A DNA stretch of 54,617 bases from Parcubacteria group bacterium ADurb.Bin115 (GTDB lineage: Bacteria; Patescibacteriota; Patescibacteriia; Patescibacteriales; UBA12465): positions 1 to 54,617 of the forward strand of contig MWDX01000032.1 in assembly GCA_002070735.1 (NCBI GenBank), written 5' to 3'. This document shows, in pieces, positions 1 to 8,722 of the stretch. The translations under genes were made by a program, and so were the position numbers. Numbering within the stretch: position 1 is the first letter of the stretch; every line of letters begins with the position of its first letter. The notes beneath the pieces were generated by a model that was not told the DNA's origin, did not search any database, and saw only the letters and a program-made list of their open reading frames with translations.

Positions 1-957
1 CCGCAGTTTAAGGGCAGCGCCATTTTAGGCAAGTCCGATTATTTTATCGCCGAAGCGGACGAGTATCAGAATAAGTTGCAATATTTTCAGCCCCACGGCA
101 TCGTTTTAAATAATATCGACTACGATCACCCTGATTATTTTAAGACTAAAGCCGCTTATGCCCGCGTCTTTGCCGACTTTATCAAAAAGTTGCCTCCTTC
201 CGGTTTTTTAACGGCTAATGCGGCTGACGCACAAATAATGAAGTTGTTGCCTCTCTGTCGGGCGCAGGTTTTTACCTACGCGCTGGCTGACAAAGTGCAG
301 CGGCGCCAGCAAAATATCACCCTGTTGGCTCATTCCGTGCGCCGGCGTCATGGTTATCAGTACTTTCAAGTGAATGATTTCGGTGAATTTAAAATCAAGC
401 TTTTGGGCGAGCATAATGTTGAGAATGCTCTGGCGGTGTTAGCCACCGCTTGGGCTTTGGGATTAGATATTAGAAAATTAAAGACCGCTTTAGCCTCTTT
501 TTCCGGGGCCGCGCGGCGGGCGGAGCTAATGGGCAAGTACGGTAAAATACCAGTATTTGACGATTACGGACATCATCCCACAGAAGTGCGAGCGACTCTT
601 CAAGCTTTTAAGGAAGCTTATTCGGGCAAGCGTTTGGTGGTTGTTTTTCACCCCCATACTTTTACCCGCACCCAAGCTTTGTTCCAAGATTTTATTCATA
701 GTTTTGCGGAGGCTGATGTGTTGGGGATATTGGAAATATATGGTTCTGCCAGAGAAGTCCAGGGAGGTGTTTCCAGTCGGGATTTAGTTAAAGCCCTTAA
801 AGCGGCCGGGAGGAAAAAGCCGGCCGTTTATCTGTCTGATTTTGACCAAGCTTTGTCTTGGCTGAAGAAAATTTTAAAGCCTAATGACATTCTGTTGCTT
901 ATCGGCGCGGGTGATATTTTCCGAGTAGGAGAGAGATTGCTAAAAAAGAAAAGCTGA
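1..957 (+). CDS. murC: UDP-N-acetylmuramate--L-alanine ligase, 5'-truncated
   Basis: This is the central and C-terminal part of MurC, the cytoplasmic ligase that adds L-Ala to UDP-MurNAc in peptidoglycan precursor synthesis. The frame is open from base 1 (the first visible residues include EADEY), so the start lies outside the window; TTG at 76 is not the true start. The Mur central-domain pattern NNIDYDHPDYF follows, then DDYGHHPTEV at nt 559-588 and HPHTFTRT, both typical of the MurC C-terminal domain. A bidirectional terminator follows. murB lies 3 kb downstream, so part of a cell-wall cluster is preserved. The family assignment is confident; the gene is incomplete only because of the window edge. 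Confidence 0.93.
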   Translation, partial: PQFKGSAILGKSDYFIAEADEYQNKLQYFQPHGIVLNNIDYDHPDYFKTKAAYARVFADFIKKLPPSGFLTANAADAQIMKLLPLCRAQVFTYALADKVQRRQQNITLLAHSVRRRHGYQYFQVNDFGEFKIKLLGEHNVENALAVLATAWALGLDIRKLKTALASFSGAARRAELMGKYGKIPVFDDYGHHPTEVRATLQAFKEAYSGKRLVVVFHPHTFTRTQALFQDFIHSFAEADVLGILEIYGSAREVQGGVSSRDLVKALKAAGRKKPAVYLSDFDQALSWLKKILKPNDILLLIGAGDIFRVGERLLKKKS

Positions 958-982
958 TGATTTTGATGGGAATTATAAAGAT

Positions 983-1008
983 AAACCCGGCCAAGTGGTC
1001 GGGTTTTT
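983..1008. terminator. Bidirectional intrinsic terminator
   Basis: An AAACCCG-GCC stem pairs with GGT-CGGGTTT around an AAGT loop and is followed by T-rich sequence on both strands. It sits between the convergent murC gene and the minus-strand gene ending at 1036, so it can serve both. Confidence 0.8.
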
Positions 1009-1035
1009 AGGAAAAGTATCATATTATCATATTTT

Positions 1036-1707
1036 TTATTGCCCCATTTTTTTGAGAATTTCCTGAGCAACGAGGATTTTTCCTGGCTGCAGGCTAAGGT
1101 TTAATTTTTGTAGCAAAGCCGCCTGTCCAGAGTCGATCTTTTTAAGGTTGTTTTGTTTGGTCCACACCTTAATGGTTTTAATGGCTGCGACCGTTGCCCA
1201 AATTTCGGGACAGGTAAGATGGTTGCCGATAAAAGCATCATATATCAATAGACCTTTTTCATAATTATTGATTGTGTGGATGAAATCTTGCCAGTGACGC
1301 TGGCAAAATTTCTTGTTTTCTTGGTCAATTTCGGTAAATCCCTCCTGATTATTGGCTTCTTTGAAAATTGCCACCTTTTCTTTGAAGGGAGCTGATTGAA
1401 ATTTGGCCTCTATAAGGGCGCCGTATCTTTCGGCCAATTTTTGTCGTTGTCCCGTTTTTTTCCTACTCAGTGGAAAAAGTTTTTTTATTTTATCAGTGTC
1501 ATATATTTTTCCCAGGACATAATCCAGACATTCATCGGTAAGCCAGGATAGAGATTTAATGCTGGGAAGTAGGGTGGTTAATTGTTGGGCATCTGCTTTA
1601 AGCAGGTAGGCGGAGATTTTTTTTGATATTTCTTTTTTTTCTCCACTTGTAGCGGTTTTCCACTTTTTGCCAAGGACGGAAATTTCTGTAATCTGAGTTG
1701 TTTCCAT
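1036..1707 (-). CDS. Hypothetical protein of unknown function
   Basis: I do not recognise this 223-residue protein. It is Lys/Glu-rich, mostly helical in appearance, and has no signal peptide or clear membrane segment. The start is taken at METTQITEI (1707); an in-frame ATG at 1773 would add 22 residues (MTKSKLF...) of poorer quality. Several Leu/Trp-rich helical stretches (LTTLLPSIKSLSWL, PEIWATVAAIKTIKVW) recall helical-repeat or peptide-binding folds, but no family motif is visible. It stands alone on the minus strand, convergent with murC and divergent from the ABC transporter gene. Confidence 0.6.
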   Translation of the reverse strand: METTQITEISVLGKKWKTATSGEKKEISKKISAYLLKADAQQLTTLLPSIKSLSWLTDECLDYVLGKIYDTDKIKKLFPLSRKKTGQRQKLAERYGALIEAKFQSAPFKEKVAIFKEANNQEGFTEIDQENKKFCQRHWQDFIHTINNYEKGLLIYDAFIGNHLTCPEIWATVAAIKTIKVWTKQNNLKKIDSGQAALLQKLNLSLQPGKILVAQEILKKMGQ

Positions 1708-1911
1708 GATTTTTATGTTTTTAAAAGGTGAGTGAACTGTCTTAGTTTTAGTAAATAATTTACTTTTTGTCAATAAGTGGGTGAACGAACGTACTTCCGG
1801 GTAATAAGCTAGTACGTAACCTAACTTATTTATTATTTTTAGGAAAATGTAATGTTTTTTAGATATTTCCGTATTCTATAGAGAGCGGATCAATCCGTTT
1901 TTAAATTTTTT

Positions 1912-3708
1912 ATGAACGAAAATTCGGACAAAACTAAAGAGATGGAGCCAAGCCTAAGTTGGCGTTTATTCTGGCGCGAGTTGTGGCGCCTATTATCGCC
2001 CGACCACCGCTTAATCAACTACATTTTAGCCATCACCGTCTTGGGGGCGGTTTTTGATTTGGCTAAACCCTATATTTTAAAGATTTTAATTGATAATTTA
2101 TATAATTTTCAATCAATCGATTTATCTTTTCTATTGTGGCTGATTGTTTTGTATCTCGGTTCTGGTCAGGTTCGTTCCCTTATCCAGTATTTTAATGATC
2201 GGGCTATTTTGAAATTATTAGTTAAAATCGAATATCATTTAGGTTTAAAAGCGCAGGATAAGCTGTTAAATTTAAGTTTGGGCTATCACGAACGCGAGAA
2301 TACCGGTGCCAAAATCGTCAAAATCGAGAGAGGGGTCGATCGGATTTCGACGCTAATTAATAATATTAGCTGGGAAGTGGCGCCGACTTTAGTACAACTA
2401 GCCTTTACCATCCCGGCCTTATTTTGGGCGGACTGGCGCATCGGTATATCATTTTTGATTTTTACCCCTTTATTTATTTTTGTCACTTATTGGTCGAACC
2501 AGAAAATGTATCCGGTGAGAAAGGAAATATATAAATCTTATGAAACTGCTTCCGGCAAAATGGCGCAATCTATTATTAATATCAATGCTGTCCAATCTTT
2601 TGTTCAGGAAGAAAGGGAGTTTAATGAATTTAGCGACATCAAGGCCGGTATTCGCGATAATGAAAATAAGCAGTGGGGCTGGATGATGAAGATTGGTCTA
2701 GGCCGCAATATCATTGTTGATATCGGTCGGGCGGCGGTTTTGTTTCTGGGTGTGTATTTTGTCTATCACGGCGAAATCAGCGTTGGTACTTTGATTTTTG
2801 CTTTTACTCTCAGCGAGATGGCCTATTCTTCTATTTACCGTCTTTCTCGTTTCTATGACCGCATGGAAGAAGGACGGGCAGGGGTTAATCGCCTTTTAAC
2901 CCTATTTAATGCCGAGAGCGAGGTGAAGAATGAAGAGGGTGCGATAATTCCTGAGAAAATTGAAGGCAAGATTGAGTTTAAAGATGTTTCTTTCCAATAT
3001 CGTGAGGCTAAAGTGATGGCTCTTGATAGGGTTAGTTTTAAAATTAGCGCCGGTACCACGGTGGCTTTAGTCGGTCCTTCTGGTGGCGGCAAGACTACCG
3101 TTGCTCGTTTGCTTTATCGACATTACGATCCCACTTCGGGAAAAGTGATGGTGGACGACAAGGATATAAAATCATTTGATTTTAACGCCTATCGTCGCTT
3201 CTTAGCGATTGTCCCGCAAGAAGTGGAAATATTTGACGTGAGCGTGCGCGATAATATCGCTTACGCTAATCCGGCGGCCTCTTTGGCCGAAATAGAGGCG
3301 GCGGCTCGTATTGCCAATGCCGAGGAATTTATTTTGAAGTTGGATAAGGGCTATGACACTCTAGTAGGTGAGCGTGGTATTAAATTATCCGGTGGTCAGC
3401 GCCAGCGTTTGGGTATTGCCCGAGCTATTCTCGCCCGTCCTAAAATCTTAATTTTTGACGAGGCCACTTCTAATCTTGATAGCCAGAGCGAGTCTTTAAT
3501 TCAAGAAGCTCTAGGGCGCATCGGCCGCCATCGGACAGTAATTATCATTGCTCATCGCCTCAGTACGATAAAGAAGGCGGATAAAATTATTGTTTTAGAA
3601 AACGGCAAGGTGGCGGAGCAGGGCAGTCATTTAGAGTTGTCCCAAGTAGCCGGGGGTCTATATGCTAAGCTCTTGAAGTTGCAGAATTTAGGGGAGATAT
3701 CAGAATAA
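1912..3708 (+). CDS. ABC transporter, fused permease and ATPase (exporter type)
   Basis: This is a 598-residue half-transporter of the ABC exporter type, expected to dimerise in the cytoplasmic membrane. The N-terminal half (about residues 35-330) holds hydrophobic membrane segments. The ATPase domain shows Walker A GPSGGGKTT near residues 388-396, the signature LSGGQRQRLGIARAIL near 491, Walker B ILIFDEATSNLD near 512-523 and the H-loop in IIIAHRLST. Length and order are normal for MsbA/multidrug/lipid exporters. The substrate cannot be read from the sequence. ATG 1912 follows an AT-rich stretch without a Shine-Dalgarno sequence, as is common in this window. Confidence 0.9.
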   Translation: MNENSDKTKEMEPSLSWRLFWRELWRLLSPDHRLINYILAITVLGAVFDLAKPYILKILIDNLYNFQSIDLSFLLWLIVLYLGSGQVRSLIQYFNDRAILKLLVKIEYHLGLKAQDKLLNLSLGYHERENTGAKIVKIERGVDRISTLINNISWEVAPTLVQLAFTIPALFWADWRIGISFLIFTPLFIFVTYWSNQKMYPVRKEIYKSYETASGKMAQSIININAVQSFVQEEREFNEFSDIKAGIRDNENKQWGWMMKIGLGRNIIVDIGRAAVLFLGVYFVYHGEISVGTLIFAFTLSEMAYSSIYRLSRFYDRMEEGRAGVNRLLTLFNAESEVKNEEGAIIPEKIEGKIEFKDVSFQYREAKVMALDRVSFKISAGTTVALVGPSGGGKTTVARLLYRHYDPTSGKVMVDDKDIKSFDFNAYRRFLAIVPQEVEIFDVSVRDNIAYANPAASLAEIEAAARIANAEEFILKLDKGYDTLVGERGIKLSGGQRQRLGIARAILARPKILIFDEATSNLDSQSESLIQEALGRIGRHRTVIIIAHRLSTIKKADKIIVLENGKVAEQGSHLELSQVAGGLYAKLLKLQNLGEISE

Positions 3709-3751
3709 AATTGTGGCCGCTGACGCTGTTGTCAATGACCAGCCTTGTTAG

Positions 3752-3874
3752 CCTTTATTTATAGATAATAAAGGCCAACCGGTTCGGGTATTTTTACCTG
3801 AAAATGGTCTTAGATCGCTTATCACCCCGGCGAGAAAGCTATTAAGTTTAGAACATTTGCCGGTGATTGCCTAA
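3752..3874 (+). pseudogene. Orphan C-terminal reading frame (possible gene remnant)
   Basis: After a TAG at 3749-3751 an open frame of 40 codons runs to TAA at 3872. It reads like real protein (KGQPVRVFLPENG..., then ...LLSLEHLPVIA) but has no credible start codon or promoter. It sits in the spacer between the ABC transporter and murB. I do not recognise the parent family. It may be the 3' end of a deleted gene; chance cannot be excluded. Confidence 0.25.
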
Positions 3875-3914
3875 GTAGGTGATACTAATCTCTTGCTTCT
3901 CTCCCGCTTTATTC

Positions 3915-3943
3915 GCCCGCGCCTAAAAAACGTGGGCTTTTTA
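3915..3943 (+). terminator. Intrinsic terminator upstream of murB
   Basis: GCCCGCG pairs with CGTGGGC (7 bp with one G-T pair) around CCTAAAAAA and is followed by TTTTT. It insulates murB from upstream transcription. Confidence 0.75.
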
Positions 3944-3955
3944 TTGCCCCTTGTC

Positions 3956-3985
3956 TAGACTTTTTTCCTATACTTGCGTTATAAT
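3956..3985 (+). promoter_or_regulatory. murB promoter with leaderless spacing
   Basis: A perfect -10 TATAAT lies at 3980-3985 with a weak -35 (TAGACT, 3956-3961) 18 nt upstream. Only 6 nt (ACCTTT) separate the -10 from the murB ATG at 3992, so transcription would start at or next to the start codon and give a leaderless mRNA. Confidence 0.65.
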
Positions 3986-3991
3986 ACCTTT

Positions 3992-5014
3992 ATGTTTACA
4001 CTCCAAAAACAAGTAGATATTTCTGCTTATACCACTTTAAAGATTAAAGCTAAGGCGGCCTTTTTGGCTGTTATAAAGGAAGAGACTGAATTGCAGGAAG
4101 CTTTGAGTTGGGCGCGCCTTCAGAAATTACCAGTATTTATTCTGGGCGGCGGGTCCAATATTCTCTTCACGCAAAAGATCAAGGCTTTAGTTTTAAAAAA
4201 TGAAATTAAGGGCGTACGGGTAATTAAGGAAACGGAAACATCCGTTTGGGTAGAAGCGCGCTCGGGAGAATGGTGGAGCACTTTGGTGCGCTTTGCGATT
4301 GAGCGTCGTTGGGGCGGAATTGAAAATTTATATTATGTTCCCGGCACCGTGGGCGCGGCGCCGGTACAGAATATCGGCGCTTATGGCGTTGAGCTCAAAG
4401 ATACTTTTGTGAGTTTGCGCGCAATTAATTTAAAAACCGGCAAGGAAAAAATTTTTACTAAAAAAGATTGCGCTTTCGGCTATCGCTCTAGCGTTTTTAA
4501 GAATAAAGAAAAAGGCAAATATTTTATTGCCAGCGTCACTTTGAAGTTGTCGAAGAAACCGGTTTTGCGTTTGGATTATGGCGATATCCGCGCCCAATTG
4601 AACGAACAGGGAATTAAGCGGCCGAGCGTTCAGCAATTAGCGGAAATTATCAGAAAGATTCGTGACAATAAATTACCCAACCCCGCCATTTATCCTAATG
4701 CCGGCTCCTTTTTTAAGAATCCGGAAGTCACCAAAGCTGACTTTGTGGGTTTGCAGAAGAAATTTCCAGAAATAAAATTCTTCCCCGGCTCTAAAAGCGG
4801 TTTAGTTAAAATTTCGGCCGGTTGGTTGATTGAGCAGGCGGGCTTTAAAGGCAAGCGTTACGGGCCGGTCGGCATGTATGAGAAGCAGGCTTTGATTCTT
4901 GTTAATTATGGCGGCGCCAGTGCCAAGCAGGTTTTGGCGCACGTCCGTCGCGTCCAAGCTGGCGTTTATCAGAAATTCGGGATAAAGATTGAACCGGAAG
5001 TTAATATTATTTAA
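3992..5014 (+). CDS. murB: UDP-N-acetylmuramate dehydrogenase
   Basis: MurB is a FAD-dependent cytoplasmic enzyme that reduces UDP-GlcNAc-enolpyruvate to UDP-MurNAc with NADPH. The 340-residue protein starts at MFTLQKQ; the upstream ATG at 3974 lies inside the promoter and is rejected. Family motifs include the early FAD-binding run FILGGGSNILF, the YYVPGTVGAAPVQNIGAYG segment, the YRSSVFK motif and the C-terminal PNAGSFFKNP motif with SAGWLIEQAG. The YRSSVFK form points to a type I MurB. It pairs functionally with murC upstream. Length is normal. Confidence 0.94.
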   Translation: MFTLQKQVDISAYTTLKIKAKAAFLAVIKEETELQEALSWARLQKLPVFILGGGSNILFTQKIKALVLKNEIKGVRVIKETETSVWVEARSGEWWSTLVRFAIERRWGGIENLYYVPGTVGAAPVQNIGAYGVELKDTFVSLRAINLKTGKEKIFTKKDCAFGYRSSVFKNKEKGKYFIASVTLKLSKKPVLRLDYGDIRAQLNEQGIKRPSVQQLAEIIRKIRDNKLPNPAIYPNAGSFFKNPEVTKADFVGLQKKFPEIKFFPGSKSGLVKISAGWLIEQAGFKGKRYGPVGMYEKQALILVNYGGASAKQVLAHVRRVQAGVYQKFGIKIEPEVNII

Positions 5015-5158
5015 TACGAGGAATTTTTTAAGAAAAAGACAGAACAGGGCGACGGTACTTTCCCTGAGAAAAAGACCGGCGGCGGTAATTATAATGATGA
5101 ATTGACAGACATTTCGCTAGCTATCATTAATGGCGATTTAGAGCTTATAGGAAAATAA
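5015..5158 (+). pseudogene. Orphan reading frame directly after murB
   Basis: Immediately after the murB TAA, in the same frame, 47 sense codons run to TAA at 5156. The peptide (YEEFFKKKTEQGDGTFPEKK..., ending ...IINGDLELIGK) looks protein-like but has no start codon. It may be the tail of a deleted gene fused by deletion to the murB stop, or a former C-terminal extension of murB. I do not recognise the family. Confidence 0.3.
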
Positions 5159-5193
5159 TAAAAGATTAATTTTTAGGGTTTAATTTAAAATAT

Positions 5194-7074
5194 ATGACCG
5201 CTAATGAGTTGAGACAAAAATATTTAGATTTTTTTAAGGCCAGGGGTCATGCCATCATCCCCAGTGCTTCTTTATTGCCGGAAAATGATTCTACTTTATT
5301 ATTTACCAACTCCGGCATGTTTCCCTTAGTGCCTTATCTTTTGGGAGAAAAGCATCCGGCCGGCATCCGTTTGGTTAATAGCCAAAAATCTTTTCGCACC
5401 GAGGATATTGAAGAAGTTGGCGATGGTCGCCATAATACTTTCTTTGAGATGCTTGGTAATTGGTCTTTAGGTGATTATTTCAAAGCGGAGCAATTAGCCT
5501 GGTGGCTAGAGTTTTTATTTGTTGAATTAAAATTGGATCCATCTCGTATTTATCAAACAGTTTATGCTGGTAGTGAAGACGGAAAAATAGCCAAGGACAA
5601 AGAATCAATTTTGATTTTACAGGATTTGTTTAAAAAATATGGTGTTAGTGCGGAGGAAGGGCCGGTTACTACTGGTAAAGGCGTCCTCGGTTCTGGTCAG
5701 GAGCTTGATTTTTCTAGGCAGAGAATATTTGCTTATCGCGATAAGAATTGGTGGCAAAAGGGCGATGTCGTAGGTGAGTTGGGCGGACCGGACAGTGAGA
5801 CTTTTTATGATACCGGCAAAGAGCATGATTTAGCTTATGGTCCCCATTGCCATCCTAATTGCGATTGCGGCCGTTTCTTGGAAATCGGCAATTCGGTGTT
5901 TATGCAATATCAGAAAACAGCTGAGGGCTGGCAGGAATTAAAGAATAAAAATGTTGATTTTGGCGGCGGTCTGGAGAGAATTTTAATGGTTTTAAACGGA
6001 CAAGACAGTATTTTTAAAACTGATCTTTTTACCAGGGCGATGGCGAAAATCGAAGAACTGTCCGGCAAGAAATATGCTGATAATAAGAGGGCTTTTGAGG
6101 TTATTGTTGATCATTTAAAAGCGGCGACCTTTATTGTCGGCGATGACCACGGCGTGCCGCCCTCAAATACTGATCAGGGCTATATCGTCCGCCGTCTTCT
6201 GCGTCGCGCTATTCGTTATGGTCGTCAAATCGGTATTTCTCAGGAGAAGTGGTTGAAAGAAGCGGCTCTCATTTTTATTGATGACTACGCCGCCACTTAT
6301 CCGGAATTAAAGAATAATCAAGAATTTATTTTTGCGGAGTTTGAAAAGGAAGAAGAAAAATTCAACCGGACTCTGGAGAAGGGGATGATTGAATTTAAAA
6401 AATTAGCGACGCATGATTTAAACGGTGTGGCCGCTTTTAATCTTTACCAAAGTTACGGTTTCCCTTTAGAAATAACGGAAGAATTAGCCGCTGAACACGG
6501 GATTAAGGTTGATAGACAGGGTTTTATGGCCGAACTACAAAAGCATCAAGAACTTTCCCGCACCGCTTCTGCCGGTAAATTTAAAGGCGGTTTGGCTGAC
6601 CACAGCGAAGAAACAACAAAACTTCATACGGCCGCTCATTTACTCTTAGCGGCCTTGCGCCAAGTTTTGGGCAATCATGTTAGCCAAAAGGGAAGTAATA
6701 TCACCGCCGAACGTCTGCGCTTTGATTTTTCTTATCCGGAAAAAATGACGCCGGCACAAATTGCGTCTGTTGAAAAATTGGTTAACGAGGCGATTGGTAA
6801 GGGTTTAGACGTTGCTTTTGAGGAGATTTCTTTATCTGAAGCTAGGGCGAGCGGCGCGACCGGAGTTTTTAATTCTAAATACGGTGACCGCGTTAAAGTA
6901 TATACCATTGGGCATAATAATGGCGGCAGACACGCGTCTTGGGAAGATATTTTTTCCAGAGAAATTTGCGGCGGTCCCCATGTTTCCAGTCTTAAAAATC
7001 TCGGACATTTTAAGATTCAAAAAGAAGAGGCCTCGTCGTCCGGTGTCAGGAGGATTAAGGCTATTTTAGAATGA
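5194..7074 (+). CDS. alaS: Alanine--tRNA ligase, short form without C-Ala domain
   Basis: AlaRS is a class II synthetase charging tRNA-Ala and clearing mischarged Ser/Gly in its editing domain. The 626-residue protein keeps the N-terminal catalytic core (TNSGMFPLVPYL; RTEDIEEVGDGRHNTFFEML; GGGLERILMVLNG), the tRNA-recognition helices and the editing domain with HxxxH (H478, H482) and C592xxxH596. It ends right after the editing domain at GVRRIKAILE, so the DHHA1/C-Ala domain of the usual roughly 875-residue enzyme is absent. The C-terminus is followed by a normal TGA and a good promoter for the next operon, so I read it as naturally short, not broken. Confidence 0.95.
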   Translation: MTANELRQKYLDFFKARGHAIIPSASLLPENDSTLLFTNSGMFPLVPYLLGEKHPAGIRLVNSQKSFRTEDIEEVGDGRHNTFFEMLGNWSLGDYFKAEQLAWWLEFLFVELKLDPSRIYQTVYAGSEDGKIAKDKESILILQDLFKKYGVSAEEGPVTTGKGVLGSGQELDFSRQRIFAYRDKNWWQKGDVVGELGGPDSETFYDTGKEHDLAYGPHCHPNCDCGRFLEIGNSVFMQYQKTAEGWQELKNKNVDFGGGLERILMVLNGQDSIFKTDLFTRAMAKIEELSGKKYADNKRAFEVIVDHLKAATFIVGDDHGVPPSNTDQGYIVRRLLRRAIRYGRQIGISQEKWLKEAALIFIDDYAATYPELKNNQEFIFAEFEKEEEKFNRTLEKGMIEFKKLATHDLNGVAAFNLYQSYGFPLEITEELAAEHGIKVDRQGFMAELQKHQELSRTASAGKFKGGLADHSEETTKLHTAAHLLLAALRQVLGNHVSQKGSNITAERLRFDFSYPEKMTPAQIASVEKLVNEAIGKGLDVAFEEISLSEARASGATGVFNSKYGDRVKVYTIGHNNGGRHASWEDIFSREICGGPHVSSLKNLGHFKIQKEEASSSGVRRIKAILE

Positions 7075-7096
7075 TCAGATCAGATGCCCGTTACTA

Positions 7097-7125
7097 TTGA
7101 CAATTTTTAAGCTTGTCTATATACT
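7097..7125 (+). promoter_or_regulatory. Sigma-70 promoter of the infA-rpsI operon
   Basis: TTGACA (7097-7102), a 17-nt spacer and TATACT (7120-7125) form a near-consensus housekeeping promoter. Transcription should start near 7132, leaving a leader of about 77 nt before infA. Confidence 0.8.
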
Positions 7126-7158
7126 ATTTCCATTGAGATTTCTAAGAGGAATATTTCT

Positions 7159-7203
7159 AAAAAATTTTGATAAAGCTAAAAATTGTCTTTATCAAATTTT
7201 TTG
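7159..7203 (+). promoter_or_regulatory. Leader hairpin just upstream of infA (possible attenuator)
   Basis: TTTGATAAAG (7166-7175) pairs perfectly with CTTTATCAAA (7187-7196). Flanking A-rich and T-rich arms extend the stem past one mismatch. The T-rich 3' arm ends about 6 nt before the infA ATG. It resembles an intrinsic terminator or a start-sequestering structure placed between promoter and first gene. Confidence 0.55.
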
Positions 7204-7208
7204 TGTTA

Positions 7209-7466
7209 ATGTCAAAAAGTAAAACAAACAACCAAGAGAACGTCGAGACTTTGAATGCCAAGGATTTTTTAGAGATGCAGGGAGAAGTATTAGAATTGAT
7301 GCCGGCGGCGACTTTCCGAGTAAAATTGGATAGTGGGCATGAAATTTTGGCTCATTTGTCCGGTAAGATGAGAATGCATCGCATCAGATTATTGCCGGGT
7401 GATCGGGTTCATTTACAGATGAGCCCCTATGATTTAACTAAGGGTCGTATTATTTTCCGCTATTAA
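7209..7466 (+). CDS. infA: Translation initiation factor IF-1
   Basis: IF-1 is a small OB-fold protein that occupies the ribosomal A site during initiation. The 85-residue product starts at MSKSKTNNQ; an in-frame ATG at 7167 lies in the leader hairpin and is rejected. The core ([41 protein letters not shown], and the [14 protein letters not shown] end) is typical. About 18 residues precede the usual IF-1 start (normal length about 72), a short hydrophilic N-terminal extension. It is the first gene of the alpha-type operon and is followed by rpmJ and rpsM as in most bacteria. Confidence 0.93.
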   Translation: MSKSKTNNQENVETLNAKDFLEMQGEVLELMPAATFRVKLDSGHEILAHLSGKMRMHRIRLLPGDRVHLQMSPYDLTKGRIIFRY

Positions 7467-7510
7467 TTTTTTAAGTGGATTTAGTCCCTTTTTATATTTT
7501 TCATGATTTT

Positions 7511-7624
7511 ATGAAAGTAAGAGCGAGCGTTAAGAAAATTTGTAAAGATTGCAAGACTGTCCGTCGCAAGAGTCGCGTTTATGTAATCTGTAAGAATCCA
7601 AAACATAAGCAAAGACAAGGATAA
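7511..7624 (+). CDS. rpmJ: 50S ribosomal protein bL36
   Basis: This is a 37-residue protein beginning [17 protein letters not shown]. It shows the bL36 zinc ribbon with Cys11, Cys14, Cys27 and His32, and the usual basic C-terminus ending KHKQRQG. Its position between infA and rpsM is canonical. Length matches the family's usual 37-38 residues. Confidence 0.95.
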   Translation: MKVRASVKKICKDCKTVRRKSRVYVICKNPKHKQRQG

Positions 7625-7670
7625 TTTAAGCATTAGGCCAAGCTCTTGCGGCGCGGCTGAATATTTATTT

Positions 7671-8063
7671 ATGGCTATTAGAATCGCGGGGGTAAACATT
7701 CCCAATGACAAAAGAGTAGATATTGCCCTTACCTATATCTACGGTATCGGCAACAGCCGGGCAAAAAAAATCCTGGCCGCTTTAAATATCAAGCCGGAGA
7801 CTAAAGTTAGGGACTTGAAAGAAAATGACGCCAATCGTTTGCGTGAACAAATTGAGAAGAAGTATATAGTTGAAGGTGATTTACGTCGTGAAGTGGCGAG
7901 CAATATTAAGCGTTTGAAAGAAATTGGCTGCTATCGCGGTCAGCGCCACAGTCGCAATTTACCGGTTCGTGGTCAACGCACTAAGACTAACAGTCGCACC
8001 GTGCGCGGCAATAAGCGCATGACGGCTACCAGTGGTCGCGTTAAGGCCGGTCTAAAGACTTAG
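7671..8063 (+). CDS. rpsM: 30S ribosomal protein uS13
   Basis: uS13 sits in the head of the small subunit and contacts the P-site tRNA and the B1 intersubunit bridge. The 130-residue protein has the helix-two-turn-helix start ([22 protein letters not shown]) and the basic tail with [11 protein letters not shown]. It is slightly longer than the usual 115-120 residues because of a Lys/Arg-rich C-terminus. Second ribosomal gene after the infA promoter, followed by rpsK with a 37-nt gap. Confidence 0.96.
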   Translation: MAIRIAGVNIPNDKRVDIALTYIYGIGNSRAKKILAALNIKPETKVRDLKENDANRLREQIEKKYIVEGDLRREVASNIKRLKEIGCYRGQRHSRNLPVRGQRTKTNSRTVRGNKRMTATSGRVKAGLKT

Positions 8064-8100
8064 TCATCAGTCGTTTTCTCAAGATTAATTTATAATTATT

Positions 8101-8700
8101 ATGCCTGAAGAAAAGAATTTAAATTCTGAAGAAGAAAAGATAGAGGCGCCAGCAGCGACCGCCAAGCCAGCCGAAGCGAAAGCAGCAGCAGAAGAATCTG
8201 AAGACGATCGTGATGAGAGCCCGGATTTTTCTTTGGATTCTGGCGCTGATGAAGAATTGCCAGAAGAAATTAAACAGAAATTAGAAAAAAATAAGCAGGC
8301 CAGGGCTAAAAAGAAATTAGTGAAGAAGCGCAAGAAGCGCACAGCTCGTACGGTTAAAGTCGGTCGCGCCTATATTAATGCCACTTATAACAACACTATG
8401 GTCACCTTGACCGACTCTAATGGTGATGTTATTGCCTGGGCAAGCGCCGGTATGGCTGGTTTTAAGGGGGCGAAGAAAGCAACTCCTTACGCCGCGCAGA
8501 TTATTACTAAGATTGCTGTTCAGAAAGCTAAAGAAGAATATGGTCTGCAGGAAGTCAGCGTTTTTGTTGCCGGCGTCGGTACCGGCAGAGAAGCGGCTAT
8601 CCGCGCTTTAAATGCTAATGGTTTGGAGGTTTCGGCTATTAAAGATGTAACCGCCGTTCCCCATAATGGCTGTCGTCCGAAGAAGCCCCGCCGAGTTTAA
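8101..8700 (+). CDS. rpsK: 30S ribosomal protein uS11 with acidic N-terminal extension
   Basis: uS11 lies on the platform near the mRNA exit. The conserved core begins around residue 78 ([20 protein letters not shown]) and ends with the classic [17 protein letters not shown]. The first 75 or so residues are an Ala/Glu/Asp-rich, low-complexity extension followed by a Lys-rich hinge, so the protein has 199 residues against a usual 129. The ATG at 8101 is the only in-frame ATG before the core, so the tail is probably real. Similar tails occur on other ribosomal proteins here. Confidence 0.94.
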   Translation: MPEEKNLNSEEEKIEAPAATAKPAEAKAAAEESEDDRDESPDFSLDSGADEELPEEIKQKLEKNKQARAKKKLVKKRKKRTARTVKVGRAYINATYNNTMVTLTDSNGDVIAWASAGMAGFKGAKKATPYAAQIITKIAVQKAKEEYGLQEVSVFVAGVGTGREAAIRALNANGLEVSAIKDVTAVPHNGCRPKKPRRV

Positions 8701-8722
8701 TTAATTTAAAGATTTATATCAT

